In this document: positions 18,253 to 27,316 of the stretch, piece by piece
Position numbering within the stretch: the first letter of the stretch is position 1
Layout: every line of letters starts with the position of its first letter
NCBI RefSeq assembly: GCF_004023665.1
Contig: NZ_SAUF01000001.1
Coordinates: 1,226,501-1,290,500, forward strand
Direction: 5' to 3'
Source of the DNA: Afifella aestuarii
GTDB lineage: Bacteria > Pseudomonadota > Alphaproteobacteria > Rhizobiales > Afifellaceae
DNA: 64,000 nt
Notes under the pieces: model-generated
Database searches by the model: none
What the model was told of the DNA's origin: nothing
The model's input: only the letters and a program-made list of their open reading frames with translations
Position numbers and translations under genes: made by a program

Positions 18253-19728
18253 ATGACGACGAAGCTTGCAGCCGAGAACCTGAGCGAAATGGCGCCGAGG
18301 GTGCATGTCCCAGGCTATGACCGGGCCGGGCTGTCGGCCGGGATTTTGCATTTCGGCATCGGCAATTTTCACCGCGCGCATCAGGCCGTCTATCTCGACG
18401 AGCTGTTTGAAACCGGGCGCGACCACGATTTCGCGATCCTCGGCGCCGGCGTCATGGCGGGCGACGAAAAGATGCGCCAGGCGCTCGACGGCCAGGATTT
18501 TCTGACGACGGTCGTCGATCAGTCGGCGGCATCTTTCAATGCGCGCGTCACCGGCGCCATGGTCGGCATGCTGCCCGTGGGCGATGCGCAGGCGATCATC
18601 GAAAAACTCGCCGATCCTGCGATCCGCATCGTCTCGCTGACGGTGACGGAGGGCGGCTACTTCATCGATTCCACCGGGCGCTTCAATCCGGAGCATCCGG
18701 CAATCGCCGCCGACGGCAAGACGCCCGACGATCCGAAGACCGTCTTCGGGCTGATCGCGGCGGGGCTCAAGGAGCGGCGGGGCCGCGGACTTCAGGCTTT
18801 CACCGTGATGTCGTGCGACAATATCCCCCACAATGGCGTGGTGGCGAAGAACGCCGTCGCCGGGACGGCCCGGCTGTCAGACCCCGCCTTTGCCGACTGG
18901 ATCACCGAGAACGTCGCCTTTCCGAACGGCATGGTCGACCGGATCACGCCGGCGACGGGGGACCGGGAGCGCCGGCTGCTTCAAGAGGAATTCGGCGTCG
19001 AAGATGCCTGGCCGGTGTTCTGCGAGGATTTCAAGCAATGGGTGCTTGAGGACAATTTCCCGGCCGGACGGCCGGCGCTTCAAAATGTCGGCGTGCAGTT
19101 CGTGCCGGACGTGACGCCGTTCGAGATCATGAAGATCCGGATTCTGAACGGCGGGCATGCGGTGATCGCCTATCCGGCGGGGCTTCTCGACATCCATTTC
19201 GTGCACGAGGCGATGGAGCATCCGCTCGTTTCGGCGTTCCTGGAGAAGATCGAGCAGGATGAGATCGTGCCGGCCGTGCCGCCGGTGCCGGATACGGATC
19301 TGCAGGTCTATTTCGGCGAGATCAAGCGCCGCTTCGCCAATCCGAAGATCGGCGACACGGTGCGCCGTCTCTGCCTCGACGGCTCCAACCGGCAGCCGAA
19401 ATTCATCGTGCCGACGATCGCCGACCGGCTGAAGGAGGGGCGCGACGTGACCGGCCTCGCGCTCGAATCGGCGCTGTGGTGCCGCTATTGCTTCGGCGAG
19501 ACGGAAAGCGGCGCCGTCATCGAGCCGAACGACCCGAACTGGGATCTGCTCGTGCCGAAGGCGCAGGCGGCGCGCGCCGATCCCGGCGAATGGCTCGGCA
19601 TGGACGATGTCTATGGCGATGTCGGGCGCTCCGACGATTTCCGCGAGCTTTTCGCGCATTGGCTGCGCACGCTGTGGGACGAGGGAACCGAGAAGACGCT
19701 TCAGCGCTATCTCGACGGCACGCGCTAA
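18253..19728 (+). CDS. mtlK: Mannitol 2-dehydrogenase
   Basis: A 491-residue long-chain mannitol dehydrogenase that oxidises D-mannitol to fructose with NAD+. The N-terminal Rossmann region begins GILHFGIGNFHRAHQAVYLD, a diagnostic family motif, and the central catalytic segment is KIRILNGGHAVIAYPAGLLD with the catalytic Lys. Length matches the family (about 480-495). The ATG has GGAAGGAG 5 bp upstream. It is the last gene of the polyol operon, and a strong terminator follows at 19757. Confidence 0.92.
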   Translation: MTTKLAAENLSEMAPRVHVPGYDRAGLSAGILHFGIGNFHRAHQAVYLDELFETGRDHDFAILGAGVMAGDEKMRQALDGQDFLTTVVDQSAASFNARVTGAMVGMLPVGDAQAIIEKLADPAIRIVSLTVTEGGYFIDSTGRFNPEHPAIAADGKTPDDPKTVFGLIAAGLKERRGRGLQAFTVMSCDNIPHNGVVAKNAVAGTARLSDPAFADWITENVAFPNGMVDRITPATGDRERRLLQEEFGVEDAWPVFCEDFKQWVLEDNFPAGRPALQNVGVQFVPDVTPFEIMKIRILNGGHAVIAYPAGLLDIHFVHEAMEHPLVSAFLEKIEQDEIVPAVPPVPDTDLQVYFGEIKRRFANPKIGDTVRRLCLDGSNRQPKFIVPTIADRLKEGRDVTGLALESALWCRYCFGETESGAVIEPNDPNWDLLVPKAQAARADPGEWLGMDDVYGDVGRSDDFRELFAHWLRTLWDEGTEKTLQRYLDGTR

Positions 19729-19756
19729 CCGCGCATCGACATTTCGCTTTCTGCAG

Positions 19757-19795
19757 AGGCCTGCCCGCATCGGTTGCGGGTGGGCCTTTTTCTTT
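19757..19795 (+). terminator. Rho-independent terminator of the polyol operon
   Basis: A 13-bp stem (arms 19757-19769 and 19775-19787, with two G-U pairs) around a TCGGT loop, followed by a T-rich tract to 19795. It is 28 bp after the mtlK stop. Confidence 0.85.
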
Positions 19796-19906
19796 CTCGA
19801 TTTTTGGGGGATTTGCGCGGCGGGCGCGCTAGGCGGAGCGGGCTTTCGCCCGCATTTTGCGTATGCAGTAGGATTTCCGCCTGGCCAGTTCTCTACCTAA
19901 AGGCCG

Positions 19907-19936
19907 TTGAAAGGCCCCGACAATGAGGTATACGTT
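19907..19936 (+). promoter_or_regulatory. Promoter and GTATAC-type operator of the sugar-acid operon
   Basis: TTGAAA (19907-19912), 16-bp spacer, TATACG (19929-19934). The -10 lies inside GAGGTATACGTT (19925-19936), whose minus-strand half CAACGTATAC is identical to ten bases at 27180-27189. An operator overlapping the -10 implies repression. Confidence 0.5.
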
Positions 19937-19996
19937 GTTGGCAATCGGGCGACCCGCGACGAGCCTTTCCGGCGGGTCAAACCCTTTGGAGATGAG

Positions 19997-21796
19997 ATGA
20001 CCGACGCTGCCAATCTGCCGCAACTGCGCTCGCGTGCCTGGTTCGACAACCCCGACAACCCCGATATGACGGCGCTTTATCTGGAGCGCTACCTGAATTT
20101 CGGCCTGTCCCAGGAAGAGCTGCAATCGGGCAAGCCGATCATCGGCATCGCGCAGACGGGTTCCGACCTTTCGCCGTGCAACCGGCATCACCTCGAGCTC
20201 GCCAAGCGCGTGCGCGACGGCATTCGCGAGGCCGGCGGCATCGCGATCGAGTTTCCGGTGCATCCGATCCAGGAGACGGGCAAGAGGCCGACGGCGGCGC
20301 TCGACCGCAATCTCGCCTATCTCGGGCTCGTCGAGGTGCTCTACGGCTATCCGCTCGACGGCGTGGTGCTGACGATCGGGTGCGACAAGACCACGCCGGC
20401 GTGCCTGATGGCGGCGGCGACGGTCAACATTCCGGCGATCGCGCTCTCCGTCGGGCCGATGCTGAACGGCTGGTTCCGCGGCGAGCGGACGGGCTCCGGC
20501 ACGATCGTGTGGAAGGCGCGCGAATTGCTGGCCGCCGGTGAGATCGACTATCCGGGCTTCGTCAAGCTCGTCGCCTCCTCGGCGCCTTCGACCGGCTATT
20601 GCAACACGATGGGCACGGCCTCGACGATGAATTCGCTCGCCGAAGCGCTCGGCATGCAATTGCCGGGGTCGGCCGCGATCCCGGCACCCTACCGAGACCG
20701 GCAGGAGGTCTCGTATCTGACGGGGCTTCGCATCGTCGACATGGTGCGCGATGACCTGAAGCCGTCGGATATCCTGACACGCGATGCCTTCATCAATGCG
20801 ATCCGGGTGAATTCGGCGATCGGCGGCTCGACCAACGCGCCGATCCATCTCAACGCGCTCGCGCGGCATGTCGGCGTGGAGCTTTCGATCGACGACTGGC
20901 AGACCTATGGCGAGGACATTCCGCTTCTCGTCAATCTGCAGCCGGCGGGCGAGTATCTCGGCGAGGATTATTATCACGCGGGCGGCGTGCCGGCGGTCGT
21001 CAACCAGCTGATGGGGGCGGGGCTCATCAACGAAGCGGCGATCACGGTGAATGGGCAGACGATGGGCGACAATTGCCGCGGCGCCGAGATTGCCGATCTC
21101 AACGTCATCCGCCCGTTCGACCAGCCGCTTCTGAAAGGGGCGGGGTTCCGCGTCCTCAAGGGCAATCTCTTCTCCTCGGCGATCATGAAGCTTTCGGTGA
21201 TCTCCACCGAATTCCGCGAGCGCTATCTCTCCAATCCCGACGATCCGATGGCGTTCGAGGGCAAGGCGGCCGTCTTCGACGGGCCGGAGGATTATCATCA
21301 CCGCATCGACGATCCGGCGCTTCAGATCGACGAGAACACCATCCTGTTCATGCGCGGGGCGGGGCCGATCGGCTATCCGGGTGCGGCGGAGGTCGTGAAC
21401 ATGCGCGCGCCCGATTATCTCCTGAAGCGGGGCGTGCATTCGCTGCCGTGCATCGGCGACGGGCGGCAATCGGGCACGTCGGGGTCGCCCTCGATCCTCA
21501 ACGCCTCGCCTGAGGCGGCGGCCGGTGGCGGTCTCGGACTTTTGAAGACGGGCGACCGCGTGCGCATCGATCTCGGCCGCGGGGAGGCGAATATCCTCAT
21601 CAGCGACGAGGAGCTTGAACAGCGGCGCGAGGCGCTGAAAGAGGCGGGCGGCTATCCCTTCCCGGAGAGCCAGACGCCCTGGCAGGAGATCCAGCGCGCC
21701 ATGGTCTCGCAGCTCGAAACCGGCATGGTTTTGGAGCCGGCGGTCAAATACCACCGCATCGCCCAGACGAGCGGCATTCCGCGCGACAATCACTAG
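19997..21796 (+). CDS. IlvD/EDD-family sugar-acid dehydratase
   Basis: A 599-residue Fe-S dehydratase of the IlvD/EDD family, pentonate/hexonate branch (L-arabinonate or D-xylonate dehydratase type). It converts an aldonate to its 2-keto-3-deoxy acid. Likely [2Fe-2S] cysteines are in [24 protein letters not shown] and [13 protein letters not shown], as in the structurally known arabinonate and xylonate dehydratases. The ATG at 19997 ([16 protein letters not shown]) with GGAG upstream is chosen; the frame extends 30 residues further without homology. It is the first gene of the sugar-acid operon. Exact stereochemistry cannot be read from the sequence. Confidence 0.88.
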   Translation: MTDAANLPQLRSRAWFDNPDNPDMTALYLERYLNFGLSQEELQSGKPIIGIAQTGSDLSPCNRHHLELAKRVRDGIREAGGIAIEFPVHPIQETGKRPTAALDRNLAYLGLVEVLYGYPLDGVVLTIGCDKTTPACLMAAATVNIPAIALSVGPMLNGWFRGERTGSGTIVWKARELLAAGEIDYPGFVKLVASSAPSTGYCNTMGTASTMNSLAEALGMQLPGSAAIPAPYRDRQEVSYLTGLRIVDMVRDDLKPSDILTRDAFINAIRVNSAIGGSTNAPIHLNALARHVGVELSIDDWQTYGEDIPLLVNLQPAGEYLGEDYYHAGGVPAVVNQLMGAGLINEAAITVNGQTMGDNCRGAEIADLNVIRPFDQPLLKGAGFRVLKGNLFSSAIMKLSVISTEFRERYLSNPDDPMAFEGKAAVFDGPEDYHHRIDDPALQIDENTILFMRGAGPIGYPGAAEVVNMRAPDYLLKRGVHSLPCIGDGRQSGTSGSPSILNASPEAAAGGGLGLLKTGDRVRIDLGRGEANILISDEELEQRREALKEAGGYPFPESQTPWQEIQRAMVSQLETGMVLEPAVKYHRIAQTSGIPRDNH

Positions 21797-21941
21797 CGGT
21801 CACGGTTCATGGGCTCCGCGTCTGGCGCGGCGGGCGGCGTCAGACGGGCGGCGGGCGGCGTGAAAAGCAAAGCATCTCAAGAATGTGTGGAGGGCCTAAC
21901 CCTCCCGCAAAAATCAATAAACGAGGAACGGAGGAAGCCTG

Positions 21942-22694
21942 ATGGGGCGGCGACTTGAGGGAAAGATCGCAGTGTGTACAGCGGCGGGGCAGGGGATCGG
22001 CCGCCGCGTGGCGGAACGGTTTCTGGAAGAGGGGGCGCGCGTTTACGCGACCGATCTCGACGCCGAGAAGCTGAAGGGGCTTAATACTCTGGGCGAGGTC
22101 GATACGGCCGTGCTCGACGTGACGGACGGGCGCGCTGTCGGCTCCTATATGAAGACCGTCGACACGCCCGACATCCTCTTCAATTGCGCGGGCTTCGTGC
22201 ACCACGGCACGGTGCTCGATTGCGACGACAAGGACTGGGATTTTTCGTTCGACCTCAACGTCACCTCCATGCACCGCACGATCTCGGCCTTGTTGCCGCG
22301 CATGCTGGAGAACGGGGGCGGGTCGATCATCAACATGTCGTCGGCGGCCTCCTCGATCAAAGCCGCGCCCAATCGCTACGTCTATATGGCGACGAAGGCG
22401 GCGGTGATCGGGCTGACGCGCTCGATCGCCATCGACTTCATCCGCAAGGGCATCCGCTGCAACGCCATCTGCCCGGGCACGATCGAGAGCCCGTCGCTGG
22501 AAGCGCGGATTTCTGCGCTCGGCGAAGAGGTGGGCGGTGTGGAAAAGGCGCGGGCGATGTTCGTCGAGCGTCAGCCGATCGGCCGGATCGGCACGCCCGA
22601 CGAGATCGCCAATCTCGCCATCTATCTCGGCTCGGAGGAAAGCGGTTTCACGACCGGCACCACGCAGGTGATCGACGGCGGCTGGTCGCTTTGA
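21942..22694 (+). CDS. SDR, 2-keto-3-deoxy-sugar-acid 4-dehydrogenase type
   Basis: A 250-residue SDR close to the 2-keto-3-deoxy-L-fuconate 4-dehydrogenase/BDH2 branch. Its cofactor loop is unusual, CTAAGQGIGRRVAERF, where most SDRs have TGxxxGIG. The Asp-based NAD motif is YATDLD, NNAG is replaced by FNCAGFV, and the catalytic Tyr-x3-Lys is in YVYMATKAAVIGLTRS. In known pathways such enzymes oxidise C4 of the dehydratase product to a 2,4-diketo acid, which an FAH-type hydrolase then cleaves. Both partners occur in this operon (19997 and 26263). The role is inferred from that set. Confidence 0.8.
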   Translation: MGRRLEGKIAVCTAAGQGIGRRVAERFLEEGARVYATDLDAEKLKGLNTLGEVDTAVLDVTDGRAVGSYMKTVDTPDILFNCAGFVHHGTVLDCDDKDWDFSFDLNVTSMHRTISALLPRMLENGGGSIINMSSAASSIKAAPNRYVYMATKAAVIGLTRSIAIDFIRKGIRCNAICPGTIESPSLEARISALGEEVGGVEKARAMFVERQPIGRIGTPDEIANLAIYLGSEESGFTTGTTQVIDGGWSL

Positions 22695-22728
22695 ACGATA
22701 AAAGGCCCGAAGGGTCAGGGAGGATTTG

Positions 22729-23724
22729 ATGCGGATATTGGTGCTCGGCGCGGCCGGCATGGTCGGGCGGCGCCTGGTCGAGAGGCTGCTTGCCGACAAG
22801 GAGCTCGGCGGGCGGGCGATTGCGGCGATCGATGCCTTCGACGTGGTGGCGCCGGACTATCCGGATGTGCCGGAGACGATCACGGTGACCTGCGAGGCGG
22901 GCGATATCGCGTCCGCGGAGACGGTCGAAGGGCTGATTACGCGCCAGCCGGACGTGATCTTCCATCTCGCGGCCATCGTCTCGGGCGAGGCGGAAGCGGA
23001 TTTCGACAAGGGCTACCGCATCAATCTCGACGGGACCCGCCATCTCCTCGAGGCGATCCGACAGGCGGGCGAGGCGTATCGGCCGCGGCTCGTCTTCACC
23101 TCCTCGATCGCCGTCTTCGGCGCGCCGTTTGAGGAGAAAATTTCCGACACGTTTTTGTCGGCGCCTTTGACGAGCTACGGCACGCAAAAGGCGATCTCGG
23201 AGCTCCTTCTCGCCGATTACACGCGCAAGGGTTTCGTCGACGGGGTGGGCATCCGCCTGCCGACGATCGTGGTGCGGCCGGGCAAGCCGAACAAGGCCGC
23301 GTCCGGCTTCTTCTCCGGCATCATCCGCGAGCCGCTGGCGGGGGTCGAGGCCGTGCTGCCGGTCGAAGACGATGTGCGCCACTGGATCGCGAGCCCGGCG
23401 GCGGCCGTCGGGTTTCTGATGCATGCGGCGACAATGGATACGTCGACGCTCGGGCCGCGGCGCTCGCTCAACATGCCGGGGCTTTCGGTGACGGTCGGCG
23501 AGATGATCGCGATCCTGCAGGAGGTGGCGGGCGACGAGGTCGCGGGGCGCATCCGGCGCGAGCCGGACGAGGCGATCCGCGGCATGGTCCATGGCTGGCC
23601 GCGCGACTTCGAGACACAGCGGGCGCGCGAGGCGGGCTTTTCCGCCGATGCCGATTTCGCCTCCATCATCCGCGCGCATATCGCCGACGAAGAGGCGCGA
23701 CGCGAAAAGGAGACGGGATCATGA
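22729..23724 (+). CDS. NAD-dependent epimerase/dehydratase family protein, DenD-like (D-erythronate dehydrogenase type)
   Basis: A 331-residue extended SDR. The Rossmann loop is GAAGMVGRRLVERL; the catalytic Ser is in FTSSIAVFG and Tyr-x3-Lys in SYGTQKAISELLLADY. The block IRLPTIVVRPGKPNKAASGF and the C-terminal MPGLSVTVGEMI match D-erythronate dehydrogenase (DenD), which oxidises the C2 hydroxyl of a four-carbon sugar acid. No OtnK/OtnC partners of the erythronate pathway are present here, so it may act on another aldonate. ATG at 22729 has GGGAGG 5 bp upstream. It overlaps the next gene by 4 bp. Confidence 0.8.
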   Translation: MRILVLGAAGMVGRRLVERLLADKELGGRAIAAIDAFDVVAPDYPDVPETITVTCEAGDIASAETVEGLITRQPDVIFHLAAIVSGEAEADFDKGYRINLDGTRHLLEAIRQAGEAYRPRLVFTSSIAVFGAPFEEKISDTFLSAPLTSYGTQKAISELLLADYTRKGFVDGVGIRLPTIVVRPGKPNKAASGFFSGIIREPLAGVEAVLPVEDDVRHWIASPAAAVGFLMHAATMDTSTLGPRRSLNMPGLSVTVGEMIAILQEVAGDEVAGRIRREPDEAIRGMVHGWPRDFETQRAREAGFSADADFASIIRAHIADEEARREKETGS

Positions 23725-24620
23725 GCGAAAAACCGCAGATCGGCTTCATCGGCGTCGGGCTGATGGGCCAGGGCATGGCGAAGAATCTCGTCGAAAAGGG
23801 CTATCCCTTGACGATTCTCGGCCACCGCAACCGCGCGCCGGTGGAGGATCTGAAGGGCCGCGGCGCCAAAGAGGCGAAGGATGTCGCGGCGCTGACGGAG
23901 GCCTCCGACGTCATCTTTCTGTGTCTGCCGGGAAGCCCGCAGGTGGAAGCCGTCGTCGGCGAAATCCTGGCGGCGGGGGCTTCGGGCAAGACGCTCATCG
24001 ACACCTCGACCAGCAATCCGGTGTCGACGCGCGCCCTCGTCGAAAAGTGCCGGGCGGACGGCGTGACGCTCATCGATGCGCCTTTGTCGCGCACGCCGAA
24101 GGAGGCCTGGGAAGGGCTTCTCGATGCCATGGTGGGGGCGAGCGAGGCGGATTTCGACCGCGTTCATCCGATCATCGCCACCTGGGCCGGCAAGATCGTG
24201 CGCGTCGGCGAGCCGGGTGCCGGCCACACGATGAAGCTTCTCAACAATTTCCTGTCGCTCGGCTATGCCGCGATCTATTCGGAGGCGCTGGCGATCGGGG
24301 CGAAGAACGGCCTCGATGCGGCGACCTTTCATTCCATCATCGGCGGCGGGCGGATGGATTGCGGCTTCTACCAGACTTTCATGAAATGGGTGGTGGAGCG
24401 CGATCCCGAGGCGCACAAATTCGCGCTCAAGAATGCGCATAAGGATATGCGCTATGTCGTGTCCCTGGCGAACGAAAGCGGCATCGCCTCGCATGTCTCC
24501 TCGGCGGTGAAGAACAATTTCGCCACCGCCGATGCGACCGGGCATGGCGAGGAATATCTGCCGCGCATCGCCGACATCGTGGCGGAGCTCAACGGCATCA
24601 AACATGAGACAGGATCGTGA
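23721..24620 (+). CDS. NAD(P)-dependent beta-hydroxyacid dehydrogenase (HIBADH family)
   Basis: A 299-residue two-domain enzyme of the 3-hydroxyisobutyrate dehydrogenase/tartronate semialdehyde reductase/L-threonate dehydrogenase superfamily. The N-terminal cofactor loop is IGFIGVGLMGQGMAKNL. The substrate-binding region is DAPLSRTPKEAWEG, where most members have DAPVSGG, and the catalytic Lys is in GAGHTMKLLNNF. The altered substrate loop argues against simple HIBADH specificity. It is embedded in the sugar-acid operon, overlapping the upstream gene by 4 bp and the GntR gene by 17 bp. Confidence 0.82.
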   Translation: MSEKPQIGFIGVGLMGQGMAKNLVEKGYPLTILGHRNRAPVEDLKGRGAKEAKDVAALTEASDVIFLCLPGSPQVEAVVGEILAAGASGKTLIDTSTSNPVSTRALVEKCRADGVTLIDAPLSRTPKEAWEGLLDAMVGASEADFDRVHPIIATWAGKIVRVGEPGAGHTMKLLNNFLSLGYAAIYSEALAIGAKNGLDAATFHSIIGGGRMDCGFYQTFMKWVVERDPEAHKFALKNAHKDMRYVVSLANESGIASHVSSAVKNNFATADATGHGEEYLPRIADIVAELNGIKHETGS

Positions 24621-25395
24621 CAACGCTGCGGGCGGCGAGCCCCTGGATGCGGCGGGCGTGAGAGCGCCGGCGGACAATGCCCGGCGGCGGCCCGTGCCGC
24701 CGGCGGTGACAGGTGCGCGCGGGCGGCCGAGCCTTGAAGGCGTCGCCGACATGCCGGCGCGCGAGCGCGCCTATCACGAGCTCAAATTCCGCATCATGGA
24801 AGGCCGGCTGCCGCCCGGAACGACGCTTCTCGAAGCGGAGGTGGCGAACCTTCTCGGCCTGTCGCGCACGCCGGTGCGGGAAGCCCTGATCAAGCTCGAA
24901 GAGGAAGGGCTCGTCGATGTGCGCCCGCGTCACGGCATCAGCGTGCGGGCGCAGTCGATCGACGATCTCTCCGACATCTACGACGTGTTTTCGACGCTCG
25001 AAGTGAAGGCCGTGGAGCTTGCCGCAAGGCGCGGCATCGAGACGAACGACGGGCGGCGGCTTTCCGGCATTCTCGACCAGCTGGAGCGGGCGACGCAGCG
25101 CGAAGACCCGGTGCGCTGGTCGCATCTCGACGATCAATTTCATTCCGAGCTCGTCAGCCTCAGCGGCAACAACCGGCTGTGCGCGACCCTGCGCCAATAC
25201 TGGGATCAGCAATACCGGGCGCGCATGGCGATCGTGCATATGCGGCCGAGCACGGCGCAGTCGGACCGCGAGCATCGGGCGATCCTTCAGGCCGTGGTGG
25301 AGCGCGATATCCGCCGCGCGGCGCATCTGCATCAGCAGCACCGCGACCGCGCCGACCGGCTGGCGCTCGAACTTCTGCGGCGGGGGCCGGCGTGA
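24604..25395 (+). CDS. GntR-family (FCD domain) transcriptional regulator
   Basis: A 263-residue FadR-type regulator. The winged HTH spans about residues 50-118 (AYHELKFRIMEGRLPPGTTL, LGLSRTPVREALIKLEEEGL). The all-helical FCD effector domain follows, with metal-ligand candidates in HLDDQFHSELVSLSGN and DREHRAILQA. It lies in the middle of the sugar-acid operon. FCD regulators usually bind short palindromes centred on GTnnAC or GTATAC, and such sites precede this operon and three others in the window. Start uncertain: ATG 24604 gives a 50-residue disordered leader, while ATG 24751 begins at MPARERAYHEL. Confidence 0.87.
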   Translation: MRQDRDNAAGGEPLDAAGVRAPADNARRRPVPPAVTGARGRPSLEGVADMPARERAYHELKFRIMEGRLPPGTTLLEAEVANLLGLSRTPVREALIKLEEEGLVDVRPRHGISVRAQSIDDLSDIYDVFSTLEVKAVELAARRGIETNDGRRLSGILDQLERATQREDPVRWSHLDDQFHSELVSLSGNNRLCATLRQYWDQQYRARMAIVHMRPSTAQSDREHRAILQAVVERDIRRAAHLHQQHRDRADRLALELLRRGPA

Positions 25396-25477
25396 GGCTG
25401 CCCGCATCCATCTTCTCTGCGCAAACGACCAATCCGCGGCAAAGCGGCAGCGATAAACGATACGAGGAACACGCCCC

Positions 25478-26224
25478 ATGAACAGGATCGACCTTGAAAA
25501 CCGCACGGCCGTCATCACCGGCGGCGCCCGCGGCATCGGCTTTGCGACGGCCAAACGCGTGCTCGACAGCGGCGGGCGGGCCGTCATCTGGGACATCGAC
25601 GGAGCAGCGATCGAGAATGCGCTCGGCGAACTCGGCGAGAAAGCGAGCGGCGCCGTCGTCGAGCTGACGGATGCGGGGGCGGTGGCGGAGGCCGCGAAAG
25701 AGGCGGCCCAGAAGGCCGGTGGCATCGACATTCTCGTCAACAATGCCGGCATCACCGGCGGCAACGCCAAGACCTGGGAGCTCGATCCCGACACCTGGCG
25801 CAAGGTGATCGAGGTCAATCTCGTGGCGCCGTTTCTCACGAGCCATGCCGTCGTGCCCCTGATGCTCGAAAAGGGCTATGGGCGGATCGTCAATGTCGCC
25901 TCGATCGCGGGCAAGGAAGGCAATCCCAACGCCTCGCATTATTCCGCCTCGAAGGCGGGGCTGATCGGGCTCACCAAATCGCTCGGCAAGGAGCTCGCCG
26001 GCCACAACATCCTCGTCAATTGCATCACGCCGGCGGCGGCCCGCACGGCGATCTTCGATCAGATGACGCAGGAGCATATCGACTACATGCTGTCGAAGAT
26101 CCCGATGAACCGGTTCGTGGAGCCGTCCGAGGTGGCGGCGATGATCTGCTGGCTCGCCTCGGAGGATTGCTCGTTTTCGACGGGCGCCGTCTTTGACATT
26201 TCCGGCGGCCGCGCCGTCTACTGA
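25478..26224 (+). CDS. SDR family oxidoreductase (sugar or sugar-acid dehydrogenase)
   Basis: A 248-residue classical SDR: TGGARGIGFATAKRV cofactor loop, Asp after beta-2 (VIWDIDG, NAD preference), NNAGITGGN, catalytic Ser in VNVASIAGKEG, and HYSASKAGLIGLTKSL with the Tyr-Lys pair. It resembles 3-oxoacyl-ACP-reductase-like SDRs used as sugar 1-dehydrogenases in aldonate pathways. It is followed after 38 bp by the FAH hydrolase gene. It could supply the aldonolactone or perform a second oxidation; the sequence does not decide. Confidence 0.8.
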   Translation: MNRIDLENRTAVITGGARGIGFATAKRVLDSGGRAVIWDIDGAAIENALGELGEKASGAVVELTDAGAVAEAAKEAAQKAGGIDILVNNAGITGGNAKTWELDPDTWRKVIEVNLVAPFLTSHAVVPLMLEKGYGRIVNVASIAGKEGNPNASHYSASKAGLIGLTKSLGKELAGHNILVNCITPAAARTAIFDQMTQEHIDYMLSKIPMNRFVEPSEVAAMICWLASEDCSFSTGAVFDISGGRAVY

Positions 26225-26262
26225 TTTTTGAAATCCCCCAAGACAATCCGAGAAAGGATGCC

Positions 26263-27105
26263 ATGAAGCTCGTTCGCTACGGCCCTGCCGGCCAGGAAAA
26301 GCCCGGCCTCATCGACGACGAGGGCGCGCTGCGCGATCTGTCCGGCGAGGTCGACGACATCGCCGGGGAGGTGATCTCCGATGCCGGGCTCGAGAGACTG
26401 CGCGCGCTCGATCCCACGTCCCTGCCGAAGGTCGCGGGCAATCCGCGCTTCGGCCCGTGCGTCGGCCAGGTTTCGAAGATCCTGTGCATCGGCCTCAATT
26501 ATTCCGACCATGCGGCGGAGACCGGTGCGGAGCCGCCGAGCGAGCCGATCATCTTCGCCAAGGCGTTGTCGGCGCTCTGCGGGCCCAATGACGACGTGGA
26601 GATGCCGCGCGGCTCCAAGGCGCTCGACTGGGAGGTGGAGCTTGCCGTCATCATCGGCAAGCGCGCCAAATACGTGTCCGAGGACGAGGCGATGCAGCAT
26701 GTGGCGGGCTTCGCCATCATGAACGACGTCTCCGAACGCGACTTCCAGACGAAGCGCATGGGCCAGTGGACGAAGGGCAAGAGCCACGACACGTTCGGCC
26801 CGCTCGGACCCTGGCTCGTCACACGCGATGCCGTCGCCGAGACGCACAATCTCGACATGCATCTCGACGTCAACGGCGAGCGGCGCCAGAGCGGCAACAC
26901 CAACACGCTCATCTTCAACGTGCCGCATGTCGTTTCGTATCTGTCGCAGTTCATGACGCTGATGCCGGGCGACGTCATTTCCACCGGCACACCGCCGGGC
27001 GTGGGCATGGGTATGAAGCCGCCTGTCTATCTGAAGGTCGGCGACGTGATGGAACTGGCCATCGAAGGGCTCGGCACGCAGCGGCAGAAAGTCGTCGCGG
27101 CCTGA
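26263..27105 (+). CDS. Fumarylacetoacetate hydrolase family protein (2,4-diketo-3-deoxy acid hydrolase type)
   Basis: A 280-residue FAH-fold enzyme. Its core is CIGLNYSDHAAETGAEPPSE, PIIFAK, DWEVELAVIIGK (metal-binding Glu residues) and IMNDVSERDFQ, with a C-terminal PGDVISTGTPPGVGMG. This subfamily includes 2,4-diketo-3-deoxy-L-fuconate and -L-rhamnonate hydrolases, which split the diketo acid into pyruvate and a 2-hydroxyacid. It is paired here with the dehydratase and 4-dehydrogenase genes, supporting that role. AAAGGA lies 5 bp upstream of the start. A perfect 12-bp hairpin follows the stop. Confidence 0.85.
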   Translation: MKLVRYGPAGQEKPGLIDDEGALRDLSGEVDDIAGEVISDAGLERLRALDPTSLPKVAGNPRFGPCVGQVSKILCIGLNYSDHAAETGAEPPSEPIIFAKALSALCGPNDDVEMPRGSKALDWEVELAVIIGKRAKYVSEDEAMQHVAGFAIMNDVSERDFQTKRMGQWTKGKSHDTFGPLGPWLVTRDAVAETHNLDMHLDVNGERRQSGNTNTLIFNVPHVVSYLSQFMTLMPGDVISTGTPPGVGMGMKPPVYLKVGDVMELAIEGLGTQRQKVVAA

Positions 27106-27118
27106 GGAGGAGGATTTC

Positions 27119-27146
27119 CGCCGGCGCAGCCCATGCTGCGCCGGCG
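27119..27146 (+). terminator. Strong hairpin after the FAH gene
   Basis: CGCCGGCGCAGC-CCAT-GCTGCGCCGGCG is a perfect 12-bp stem with a 4-nt loop, 13 bp after the stop. No U-tract follows, so it could be a partial terminator or stability element before the internal promoter at 27191. Confidence 0.5.
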
Positions 27147-27180
27147 AATGGAAAAGCGTTGCAGCTCTCGGCTTAGCCAC

Positions 27181-27220
27181 AACGTATACATTGACATTGC
27201 CGGGTACTGCGGGAGATAGT
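27181..27220 (+). promoter_or_regulatory. Promoter and GTATAC-type operator of the TctCBA transporter genes
   Basis: AACGTATACATT (27181-27192) is within the perfect 14-bp palindrome CAA-n-GTATAC-n-TTG. It overlaps a consensus -35 TTGACA (27191-27196); GATAGT (27215-27220) is the -10 after an 18-bp spacer. The overlap implies a repressor site. Confidence 0.6.
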
Positions 27221-27316
27221 TTCTCCGTGAACAAAAAGAGCTGCGCATGACGCAGCCGGGCAGCGCCTCCGCAGAAGAGGCCTGCCAAGAACAGACATCG
27301 CGCACCGGGAGGACAT